This document shows positions 1 to 7,500 of a stretch of DNA of 30,755 bases, piece after piece (positions within the stretch are counted from its first letter, which is position 1; every line of letters begins with the position of its first letter). Both the position numbers and the translations under genes were made by a program. The stretch is from an uncultured Bacilli bacterium (lineage in GTDB: Bacteria > Bacillota_I > Bacilli_A > RF39 > UBA660), in assembly GCA_947628725.1 (NCBI GenBank), contig CANRAQ010000004.1:1-30755 (forward strand), read 5' to 3'. Under the pieces are notes generated by a model that worked only from the letters and a program-made list of their open reading frames with translations, made no database searches and was not told the origin of the DNA.

Positions 1-19
1 CCATATCGGAAGTGGTAGG

Positions 20-1066
20 ATGAAAAAAGTATTAGTAGGTATGAGTGGTGGAGTAGATAGTAGTGTAAGCGCCATAGTGTTAAAAAATATGGGTTATGAT
101 GTAACTGGTATTACTATGAATCTATGGGAAAAAGATAATGAATATGAAGATATTTCTTCTAACATGGACACTAAAAGAGTATGTAAATTTTTAGATATTC
201 CACATTATACTATAGATTTTAAAGATCAATTTAAAAATTGTGTAATAAAAAATTTTATTGATGAATATTCAAATTGTAGAACACCTAATCCATGTATAAT
301 GTGTAATAAATATCTTAAGTTTGGCGCAATGTACAATAAAGCAAAAGAACTAGGAATAGATTATATTGCAACAGGGCATTACGCTAAAATTGAATATAGT
401 GATAAATATAAAAGATATGTATTAAAAAAAGCAAAAAATTTAAATAAGGATCAAAGTTATGTACTTTATAATATACCGTTAGAACTTTTACCACATATAG
501 TATTTCCACTTAGTGATTTTGATTCTAAAGATGATATAAGACGTATTGCATTAGAAAATAATTTATCTATTGCAAATAAACCTGATAGCCAAGATATATG
601 TTTTATACCAGATGGTGACTATAAAAAATTTTTAGAGAAAAATAGTTCATTAAAAGAGACTAGTGGTAATATTATTTATAATGGGGAAGTTATAGGAAAA
701 CATAGTGGATTATATAAATATACGATAGGTCAAAGAAAAGGGTTAGGTATATCACATGAAACTCCATTATATGTTATAGGATTTAATAAAAATAAAAATG
801 AACTTATAGTAGGAGAAGAAAAAGATTTATATATTAAAGATTTTAAAGTTAAAAACTATAATTTACTTCTTTTCGATGATATAAAAAATCCTATAGAAGT
901 AAATGTAAAGACTCGTTATAAAAGTAAAGAATATCCTGCTACTATCAAAATGATAGATGGATATATAAATGTAGAATTTAAAGAACCTCAAAAAGGTGTT
1001 ACTAGTGGGCAGTCAGCAGTATTTTATATAGATGATATAGTTGTAGGTGGAGGTATAATAGTTTAA
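20..1066 (+). CDS. mnmA: tRNA-specific 2-thiouridylase MnmA
   Basis: MnmA installs the 2-thio group on the wobble uridine (s2U34) of tRNA-Lys, -Glu and -Gln in the cytoplasm, using ATP and sulfur relayed from a cysteine desulfurase. The N-terminal PP-loop SGGVDSS (residues 9-15) is intact. The catalytic pair is visible: C95 in the CIMCNK stretch, corresponding to the first active cysteine of E. coli MnmA, and C194 in SQDICF. GHYAKI and the IGQRKGLGI stretch are further family marks. At 348 aa it is slightly shorter than the usual 360-370. Only 19 nt lie upstream in the window, so promoter and operon are unknown. A downstream promoter (1077-1105) separates it from rplK. Family assignment is secure. 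Confidence 0.97.
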   Translation: MKKVLVGMSGGVDSSVSAIVLKNMGYDVTGITMNLWEKDNEYEDISSNMDTKRVCKFLDIPHYTIDFKDQFKNCVIKNFIDEYSNCRTPNPCIMCNKYLKFGAMYNKAKELGIDYIATGHYAKIEYSDKYKRYVLKKAKNLNKDQSYVLYNIPLELLPHIVFPLSDFDSKDDIRRIALENNLSIANKPDSQDICFIPDGDYKKFLEKNSSLKETSGNIIYNGEVIGKHSGLYKYTIGQRKGLGISHETPLYVIGFNKNKNELIVGEEKDLYIKDFKVKNYNLLLFDDIKNPIEVNVKTRYKSKEYPATIKMIDGYINVEFKEPQKGVTSGQSAVFYIDDIVVGGGIIV

Positions 1067-1076
1067 AAATAAGGTA

Positions 1077-1105
1077 TTTACAAATATCAAAATATGTGTT
1101 ATTAT
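1077..1105 (+). promoter_or_regulatory. vegetative promoter of rplK-rplA
   Basis: TTTACA at 1077-1082, a 17-nt spacer and TATTAT at 1100-1105, with TG at 1097-1098 forming an extended -10. Transcription is predicted to start near 1112, giving a leader of about 110 nt before rplK. The placement is inferred from consensus only. Confidence 0.75.
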
Positions 1106-1138
1106 TATAGGGCTATATAAATTTTATATATAGTTTTT

Positions 1139-1189
1139 GTGGGAGCTAATGAAAGTTATTTTAACTTATAAGCGGAGCATTTGGACCAC
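1139..1189 (+). ncRNA. candidate L1-binding leader RNA (rplK-rplA autoregulation)
   Basis: The rplK leader contains GTGGGAGC at 1139-1146 and GGAGC...CCAC at 1174-1189. GTGG (1139-1142) can pair with CCAC (1186-1189). An inner hairpin AAGTTA/TAACTT (1153-1158 with 1162-1167, loop TTT) lies between them. This resembles the L1-binding element of 23S rRNA, which has GUGGGAGC on one side, a GGNGC-type stretch on the other and an outer helix closed by CCAC. Ribosomal protein L1 is known to repress its own L11-L1 operon through such mimics. Assignment is by motif recognition, not by a covariance search. Confidence 0.6.
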
Positions 1190-1223
1190 AACGAAAAGCG
1201 AAAATTTATAGGAGGTGTTTTTC

Positions 1224-1649
1224 GTGGCACAGGTAGTTAAAGAAATTAAATTACAAATTCCAGCAGGAAAAGCTACACCAGCTCCACCAGTAGGAACTGT
1301 TTTAGGACCAGCAGGAATTAATTTACAAGAATTTTGTACAAAATATAATGATGCAACTAAAGATAAAATGGGTGACATTTTACCAGTTGTAATTACTGTT
1401 TATGAAGATAGAACATTTGATTTTGTAATTAAAACTCCACCAACAGCATTCTTAATTAAGAAAATATGTGGTGTTAAGAAAGGTTCTAGCAAAGGTTCTA
1501 AGGAAGTTGCAGGTAGTATGAGTCAAGCACAACTTAGACAAATTGCTGAAATTAAATTACCAGATTTAAATTGTTATGACATAGAACAAGCCATGAAGAT
1601 TGTTGCAGGTACTGCAAAAAACATGGGTGTTAAAGTAGAAGAAAATTAA
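1224..1649 (+). CDS. rplK: 50S ribosomal protein L11
   Basis: L11 binds the GTPase-associated region of 23S rRNA and forms the base of the ribosomal stalk. I place the start at GTG 1224, because GGAGG at 1211-1215 sits 8 nt upstream and the product then begins MAQVVKEIKLQIPAGKA, the normal L11 N-terminus. An upstream in-frame GTG at 1215 overlaps the Shine-Dalgarno and is not credible. The 141-aa length is exactly typical, and the proline-rich GKATPAPPVGTVLGPAG stretch is diagnostic. It has its own promoter and an L1-type leader. secE and nusG, often directly upstream in Bacilli, are absent here. Confidence 0.98.
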   Translation: MAQVVKEIKLQIPAGKATPAPPVGTVLGPAGINLQEFCTKYNDATKDKMGDILPVVITVYEDRTFDFVIKTPPTAFLIKKICGVKKGSSKGSKEVAGSMSQAQLRQIAEIKLPDLNCYDIEQAMKIVAGTAKNMGVKVEEN

Positions 1650-1656
1650 TATAATA

Positions 1657-1697
1657 TATTGATTAAGTGAATTCCGCTTTTCATTTATAAATCAATA
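1657..1697 (+). other. hairpin in the rplK-rplA spacer
   Basis: TATTGATT (1657-1664) pairs with AATCAATA (1690-1697), and AAGTGA (1665-1670) continues the helix with TCATTT (1681-1686), leaving a 3-nt bulge and a 10-nt loop. There is no T-tract, so it is not an intrinsic terminator. It could be a processing or stabilising element; no known family was recognised. Confidence 0.4.
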
Positions 1698-1719
1698 ATA
1701 ATTAAAATAGGAGGTTAGT

Positions 1720-2415
1720 ATGAAAAGAGGAAAGAAATATTTACAAGCTGCAAGTAAAATAGAAAAAGGTAAACTATATACATGTGAAGAAGCCGTTAAA
1801 TTATTAAAAGAAACTAAAGTAGCTAATTTTGATGAATCTGTAGAATTAGTACTTAGACTTAACTTAGATACTAAAAAAGCAGATCAACAATTAAGAGGCG
1901 CTACTGTTCTTCCAAATGGAATTGGAAAAACTAAAAAAGTTTTAGTTATTGCTCGTGGTGCTAAAGCAACAGAAGCAAAAGATGCAGGAGCAGATTTTGT
2001 TGGTGATATGGATATGATAGACAAGATTGCTAATGAAAACTGGTTCGATTTTGATGTTATGATTGCTACACCAGATATGATGCCTGCTTTAGGTAAAATT
2101 GGTCGTGTTTTAGGACCTCGTGGTTTAATGCCAAATCCAAAAACAGGAACAGTTACTATGGATGTTGCTAAAGCAATTAGCGATGTTAAAAAAGGTAGAA
2201 TCGAATATAGAACAGATTCATTTGGAAATGTTGCTGTTATAGTAGGTAAAATTTCTTTTGATGAAAAGAAATTAGTAGAAAATATTAATTCTTTTGTATC
2301 ACTTATAAACAAGTCTAGACCAAGTGTAGTTAAAGGAAAATATATATTAAATATATCAGTTTCAACTACTATGGGTCCTGGCATTAAAGTAGATGCAGCA
2401 AGTTTTGAAATTTAA
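1720..2415 (+). CDS. rplA: 50S ribosomal protein L1
   Basis: L1 binds the mobile L1 stalk of 23S rRNA, helps move deacylated tRNA out of the E site, and in many bacteria represses translation of its own mRNA. At 231 aa it has normal family length. The second domain carries the family stretch LGPRGLMPNPKTGTV. The start ATG 1720 follows a strong AGGAGG. It lies 70 nt downstream of rplK in the same transcription unit. The candidate L1 target is the rplK leader at 1139-1189. No terminator is seen after it; the L10 promoter starts 3 nt past its stop codon. Confidence 0.98.
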   Translation: MKRGKKYLQAASKIEKGKLYTCEEAVKLLKETKVANFDESVELVLRLNLDTKKADQQLRGATVLPNGIGKTKKVLVIARGAKATEAKDAGADFVGDMDMIDKIANENWFDFDVMIATPDMMPALGKIGRVLGPRGLMPNPKTGTVTMDVAKAISDVKKGRIEYRTDSFGNVAVIVGKISFDEKKLVENINSFVSLINKSRPSVVKGKYILNISVSTTMGPGIKVDAASFEI

Positions 2416-2418
2416 TTA

Positions 2419-2447
2419 TTTACAAATAAAAATAAATGTGTTATAAT
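2419..2447 (+). promoter_or_regulatory. promoter of rplJ-rplL
   Basis: TTTACA at 2419-2424, 17-nt spacer, TATAAT at 2442-2447, with TG at 2439-2440 as extended -10. The predicted start near 2454 places the whole L10 leader in the transcript. Confidence 0.85.
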
Positions 2448-2453
2448 AACACC

Positions 2454-2560
2454 AGTTGGAAAGATAGTACCGTAGACAGTAGGGGAGAAATCTTAATAAG
2501 CCTACCGAGGACTTAAAAACATGTAAGTCAATGTCTCTGCGGTTTGTAGGGACATTTTTT
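2454..2560 (+). ncRNA. ribosomal protein L10 leader RNA
   Basis: The 5' leader of rplJ-rplL has the hallmarks of the Bacillota L10 leader: GTAGACAGTAGG (2473-2484) facing CCTACCGAGGA, followed by a terminator hairpin just before the gene. In this class, L10 complexed with L7/L12 binds the leader and lowers rplJ-rplL expression when the proteins are in excess. The conserved blocks and position make the call strong; the 5' boundary is inferred from the promoter. Confidence 0.9.
2530..2560 (+). terminator. attenuator hairpin of the L10 leader
   Basis: An 11-bp helix (2530-2540 with 2546-2556, two G-T pairs, loop GGTTT) is followed directly by a T-run. It ends 31 nt before the rplJ start, so it probably acts as a conditional terminator in L10 autoregulation. 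Confidence 0.8.
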
Positions 2561-2591
2561 ATTCGGTATTACACAGATTAGGAGGTGTAGT

Positions 2592-3083
2592 ATGGCAAAT
2601 CCAAAAATACTAGAACGCAAACAAGCAATAATCGATGAAATTACTAATAATGTAAAAGAATCAAGTTCATTTATATTTTTAGATAACAACGGTTTAACTG
2701 TTTCTGAAACAATGGAACTTAGAAGAAAATTAAAAGAATCTGGTTCAGAACTTAAAATATATAAGAATACTTTAGTAGCACGTGCATTAAAGGATCTTAA
2801 TATAGACGTTGAATCAGAACTTAATGGTCCAAAGGTAGTTGCATTCGGTAAAGATATTATCGAACCTATTAAGGCTGTTACTGAATTTTCAAAAGATCAT
2901 GATAAATTAGTAATGAAAATTGGTATTGTAGATGGAAAAGTTACTGAAGTTGATGAACTTAAGAAACTTGCAACTATACCATCAAGAGATGGATTACTTA
3001 CTATGTTCGCAAGTGGACTTCTTGCAATTCCAAGAGATTTTGCAATTTGCTTAGATTTACATAGTAAAAATTTAGAAAGTTAA
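2592..3083 (+). CDS. rplJ: 50S ribosomal protein L10
   Basis: L10 anchors dimers of L7/L12 to the ribosomal stalk. The 163-aa product has the usual N-terminal rRNA-binding domain (MANPKILERKQAIIDEI..., then SSSFIFLDNNGLTVSETMELRRKLKES) and a short C-terminal helix that docks L7/L12. The start ATG 2592 has an AGGAGGTG Shine-Dalgarno. It is preceded by the L10 leader and attenuator and followed 30 nt later by rplL, the standard stoichiometric pair. Nothing unusual in length or order. Confidence 0.97.
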   Translation: MANPKILERKQAIIDEITNNVKESSSFIFLDNNGLTVSETMELRRKLKESGSELKIYKNTLVARALKDLNIDVESELNGPKVVAFGKDIIEPIKAVTEFSKDHDKLVMKIGIVDGKVTEVDELKKLATIPSRDGLLTMFASGLLAIPRDFAICLDLHSKNLES

Positions 3084-3113
3084 AAAAATAATATATTAAA
3101 GGAGGAGAAAATT

Positions 3114-3482
3114 ATGGCAAAATTAAGCGCAAAAGAAATTATAGATTCTCTAAAAGAAATGACACTTTTAGAAATCAAAGAAGTAGTAGATTTAATGAAG
3201 GAGGAATTTGGTGTAGATCCAACTGCTGTAGCAGTTGCTGCACAACCAGCTGGTGAAGCAGTTAGTGAAGGACCAAGTACAGTTGATGTAGTACTTGCTA
3301 GTGCTGGACCTAACAAAATAGCTGTTATCAAAGTAATTAAAGAAATTACTGGTTTAGGACTTGGTGAATCTAAAGCTATCGCTGATAATGGTGGAGTTGT
3401 TAAAGAAAAAGTTGCTGCTAGTGAAGCAGAAGAACTTAAAGCTAAATTTGAAGAAGCTGGCGCTACTATCGAATTAAAATAA
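3114..3482 (+). CDS. rplL: 50S ribosomal protein L7/L12
   Basis: L7/L12 forms the flexible stalk dimers that recruit translation GTPases. The 122-aa product shows the N-terminal dimerisation helix, an Ala-rich hinge (VAVAAQPAGEAVSEG, about residues 38-53) and the C-terminal factor-binding domain with the NKIAVIKVIKEITGLGLGESK block. Its GGAGG Shine-Dalgarno lies in the 30-nt gap after rplJ. A hairpin at 3501-3529 follows the stop codon. Confidence 0.98.
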   Translation: MAKLSAKEIIDSLKEMTLLEIKEVVDLMKEEFGVDPTAVAVAAQPAGEAVSEGPSTVDVVLASAGPNKIAVIKVIKEITGLGLGESKAIADNGGVVKEKVAASEAEELKAKFEEAGATIELK

Positions 3483-3500
3483 TTACTTAAAATTATCTAG

Positions 3501-3529
3501 GCCTGTACTAAAATTATAGTATGGGCTTT
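3501..3529 (+). terminator. probable weak terminator after rplL
   Basis: GCCTGTACTA (3501-3510) pairs along 10 positions with TAGTATGGGC (3517-3526), two G-T pairs, loop AAATTA. It is followed only by TTTA and a broken T-tract, so read-through toward 3557 is likely. Confidence 0.6.
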
Positions 3530-3556
3530 AACTGTTTTAAAAAGTGGGTGTAATTT

Positions 3557-3892
3557 ATGAATAAAAAAGTATTTTTTATAGTAGCATCGGTAATAATACT
3601 TAGTCTTATTATATATAAAATCATATTAAATACTATTGGGGATGCAGTAGATGATGCTAATAAAAGGGGAATAGAAGAATACGTAAGTGCAATTAGACTT
3701 GCGTATGCTAATAGTATTCTTCATGATAATAATATAAATGATATAGACAGCATTGATATTAAAATAACAACTAAAGTAGAATGTGAAGAAAAAAGTATTA
3801 CGAAAGATGGAACTATAGAATTACATGGATGTAGAGTAGAAGATTCTAAGACAAAATATGGATATGTAAATAGTAAAGTAGTAAAGGAATAA
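3557..3892 (+). CDS. single-pass membrane protein with pilin-like N-terminal layout, unknown function
   Basis: This 111-aa protein is not recognised. It has a short basic start (MNKK), one hydrophobic helix (about residues 5-28), then an amphipathic stretch (AVDDANKRGIEEYVSAIRLAYANS) that resembles the extended N-terminal helix of type IV pilins or pseudopilins. A small C-terminal part carries two cysteines (in VECEEK and LHGCRV) that could form an extracytoplasmic disulfide. There is no classic prepilin cleavage motif, so pilin kinship is only suggestive. It lies between rplL and the YbxB-type methyltransferase, with 1 nt to the latter, so the two are probably co-transcribed. GTGGGTG upstream may act as a weak Shine-Dalgarno. 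Confidence 0.75.
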   Translation: MNKKVFFIVASVIILSLIIYKIILNTIGDAVDDANKRGIEEYVSAIRLAYANSILHDNNINDIDSIDIKITTKVECEEKSITKDGTIELHGCRVEDSKTKYGYVNSKVVKE

Positions 3893-3893
3893 A

Positions 3894-4481
3894 ATGAATT
3901 ATTATTTTGATAGAGAAACTAATGTAAAAAGTAACGAAGTAACTACTAGAGCAGAAATAGATGGTAAACTTTATACTTTTAAAACAGACAATAATGTATT
4001 TTCTAAAAGAGGATTAGATTTTGGTACTAGAACTTTATTAGAAAGTATAGATGTAAAATCCATAAGTGGTGATGTGTTAGATTTTGGATGTGGATATGGA
4101 CCTATTGGAATATATATATCCTCAAATACATCTTCAAATGTAGATATGATAGATATAAATAAAAGAGCTTTGAATCTAGCAAGAGAAAATTCTAAAATAA
4201 ATAAAGTAGATGTTAATATATTTGAAAGCAATATTTACAGTGAAGTAAATAAAAAATATGATTATATAATAACTAATCCACCTATTAGAGTAGGTAAAAA
4301 GATATTATATGAAATATTAGAAGGCGCTAAAAATTATTTAAAACATAATGGACATTTAATATTTGTTATAAATAAGGATCAGGGTGCTAAAAGTACTATA
4401 AAATATTTAGAAAATATATACGAAGTTCAAGTAATCGAAAAAAATAAAGGTTTTTATGTTATAGATTGTAAAAATGATTGA
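3894..4481 (+). CDS. ybxB: class I SAM-dependent methyltransferase, YbxB/RsmC-like
   Basis: Predicted cytoplasmic rRNA (guanine-N2) methyltransferase of the RsmC/RlmG group. The SAM-binding motif I is DVLDFGCGYGPIG (from about residue 60) and the catalytic TNPPIR motif falls near residues 127-131 (N128-P129-P130), typical of amino-group N-methyltransferases. At 195 aa it is the short single-domain form, as in B. subtilis YbxB, which occupies the same place between rplL and rpoB. It starts 1 nt after the preceding stop without a clear Shine-Dalgarno, suggesting translational coupling. The rpoB -35 element overlaps its stop codon. The exact modified nucleotide is not known from sequence. Confidence 0.88.
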   Translation: MNYYFDRETNVKSNEVTTRAEIDGKLYTFKTDNNVFSKRGLDFGTRTLLESIDVKSISGDVLDFGCGYGPIGIYISSNTSSNVDMIDINKRALNLARENSKINKVDVNIFESNIYSEVNKKYDYIITNPPIRVGKKILYEILEGAKNYLKHNGHLIFVINKDQGAKSTIKYLENIYEVQVIEKNKGFYVIDCKND

Positions 4482-4506
4482 CTTATTGATTGAAATCATG
4501 TAAAAT
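4478..4506 (+). promoter_or_regulatory. promoter of rpoB-rpoC
   Basis: TTGACT at 4478-4483, 17-nt spacer, TAAAAT at 4501-4506. It overlaps the stop codon of the upstream methyltransferase gene. Predicted start near 4513, leader about 64 nt. Confidence 0.75.
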
Positions 4507-4519
4507 TATATATTGGCGG

Positions 4520-4544
4520 CATATATTATTCTGCTTAATATGTG
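4520..4544 (+). other. hairpin in the rpoB leader
   Basis: CATATATTA (4520-4528) pairs with TAATATGTG (4536-4544) over 9 positions with one T-G pair and a 7-nt loop. A second small inverted repeat (ACTAA...TTAGT) follows at about 4548-4561. There is no T-tract. A role in rpoB translation or mRNA stability is possible; no known class was recognised. Confidence 0.4.
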
Positions 4545-4576
4545 TTTACTAAAAATTTAGTTTATGGGGTGAAAGA

Positions 4577-7500
4577 GTGGCTTATACAGTTAAAAAATTC
4601 GGTGATTACCGTGAGAGAAGAAGTTATGCAAAAACTAAAAATGCAATTGAATTAAACAACTTATTAGAGATTCAAAAGAAGTCATACGATTGGTTTATGA
4701 CTGAAGGTATTAAAGAAGTATTTGATGATATTTTCCCAGTAGAGAGTTTTACTGGAAATTTGACTCTAGAATTTGGAGATTATTCTTTTGAAGAGCCAAG
4801 ATACTCAATTAAAGGTTGCAAAGATAGATATGCAACTTATGCTGCACCATTAAAAGTGCAAGCTAGACTTTATAACCAAGAAACAGGAGAAGTTAAGGAA
4901 CAAGATATTTACTTAGGTGATATGCCTATAATGACTGATAGTGGTACATTTATAATCAATGGAGCAGAACGTGTTATAGTATCACAATTAGTTCGTTCAC
5001 CAAGCGTATATTTTTCACGCGAAGTAGATAAGAAAAACGGGAAACATATTATAACTTCACAAATTATTCCAACTAGAGGTACATGGCTAGAATATGAAAC
5101 AGATGCTAAAGATGTAATTTATTGCCGTATCGATAGAACTCGTAAAGTGCCTGTAACTACACTTTTAAGGGCTCTTGGACTTTCAAGTGACCTAGATATA
5201 GTAGATTTATTCGGTGAAGATGAATATATTATGCGTACTATAGAAAAGGATGCTAATAAAAATACCGATGAGGCTTTAATAGATATACATTCTAAATTAA
5301 GACCAGGTGAACCTAGTACCCTAGATAGTGCTAAAAACCAATTAATATCTAGATTTTTTGATGCATTTAGATACGATTTAGCAAAAGTAGGACGTTATAA
5401 ATTTAATAAAAAATTAAATATAATTGATAGACTTTATGATTGTGTACTTGCAGAAGATATTAAAGTTGATGGGAAAACTATAGTTAGTGAAGGTACTCTT
5501 ATAACTAAAGAAGTATTAGAAACTTTAAAACCTATAATGGAAGATGGTTATGGTGTTAAGGAAGTTTTAATCAATGAAGAATTAGATACTTATAATAAAG
5601 TACAAATTGTTAAAGTATATTCTAAAAAAGATCCTAAAAAAGTTGTAAGAATTATAGGTAATGATCAAAGCATTACTGAAAAAAGACTTACTATTTCTGA
5701 TGTTTATGCGTCAGTATCTTATTATTTAAATTTACATGATGGTATTGGTTCTTATGATGAAATAGACCATTTATCAAATCGTCGTGTAAGACAAGTAGGA
5801 GAACTTTTACAAAATCAATTTAGAGTTGGTGTATCTCGTATAGAAAGAGTAATAAGAGATAGGATGAGTACTCAAGAATTAGATGAAGTTACTCCAAAAA
5901 CATTAATAAATATTAGACCACTTACTGCTGCTATCAAAGAATTCTTTGGAAGTAGCCAATTATCACAATTCATGGATCAAACAAATCCAGTTGCAGAGTT
6001 AGCAAATAAGCGTCGTTTATCAAGTTTAGGACCTGGTGGTTTATCAAGAGATAGAGCTGGAATGGAAGTACGTGATGTTAACCCATCACACTATGGTAGA
6101 CTTTGTCCAATTGAATCTCCAGAAGGACCAAATATAGGACTTATAACAGCTCTTGCTAGTTATGCCAAAGTAAATGATTATGGATTTATTATGACTCCAT
6201 ATAGAAAAGTTATAGATGGTCATTTAACTGATGAAATTAGATATATGACTGCTGATGAAGAACTTGAATATCATATTTCTCAAGCTACAGTTAAATTAGA
6301 TGATAAAGATAATTTTGTTGATAAAGTAGTTCCTGTACGTTATCGTGGTGAAAATATCATGATAAATAGTAAGGATGTAGATTACATAGACGTATCAAGT
6401 CAACAAGTTGTATCTATTACTACTGCAGGAATACCATTCTTGGAACATGATGATGGTAAGCGTGCACTTATGGGTGCAAACATGCAAAGACAAGCCATAC
6501 CATTAATTAGTTGTGAAGCACCAATTGTTGGAACAGGAATCGAAGCAATAAGCGCTAGAGATAGTGGTGCCGTTGTAATTGCTAAGGCCGATGGTGTTGT
6601 AGATTATGTAGATTCAGAAAAGATAATAGTTAAAACAAAAGGTGGAATGGATACTTATTATCTAAATGGATTTGAAAGAAGTAATGCTGGTACTTGTTAC
6701 CATCAAAGACCTATCGTTAGAGTAAATGATAAAGTTAAAAAAGATCAAGTAATTGCAGATGGACCATCTACTGATTTAGGTGAGATGGCATTAGGTAAAA
6801 ATGTTACCGTAGCATTTATGAATTTTAATGGTTATAACTACGAGGATGCAGTTATATTAAATGAAAGATTAGTTAGAGATGATGTTTATACATCTATACA
6901 TATTCAAGATTATCAAATTGAATGTAGAGATACTAAATTAGGACCAGAAGAGTTTACTAGAGATATACCTAATGTTAGTGAAGAAAGTCGTAAAAATCTT
7001 GATGAAAACGGTTTAATTAGAATAGGTACTGAAGTACATGATGACGATATATTAGTAGGTAAAGTTACTCCAAAAGGAATGGCTGAACTTACTTCAGAAG
7101 AAAAATTATTACATGCCATATTCGGTGAAAAGACTCGTGAAGTTAGAGATACATCACTTCGTGTACCACATGGTGGTGATGGTATCGTTCATGATATTAA
7201 AATATTTACAAAAGATGATACAGATGAACTTCCAGCAGGTGTATCTAAAATAATTCGTGTTTATATCGCACAAAAACGTAAGATAACTGTTGGTGATAAG
7301 ATGGCAGGACGTCATGGAAATAAAGGTGTTATTTCACTTGTATTACCAAGTGAAGATATGCCATATCTAAAAGATGGTACGCCTGTTGATATATTACTTA
7401 ACCCACTTGGAGTTCCAAGTCGTATGAATATAGGTCAGATACTAGAAATGCACTTGGGAGCTGCTGCTAAGAAGTTAGGAATTCACGTTGCTACTCCAGT

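Noticed and set aside
1..18. Possible end of an upstream gene (frame 1 reads five codons then TAG at 16-18)
   Set aside because: Too short to tell a coding tail from chance; nothing recognisable.
1884..2384. Long open frame antisense to rplA
   Set aside because: It is a shadow of the highly expressed rplA frame, with no Shine-Dalgarno or family similarity. The same applies to antisense frames in uvrA (17782-18279) and in the foldase gene.
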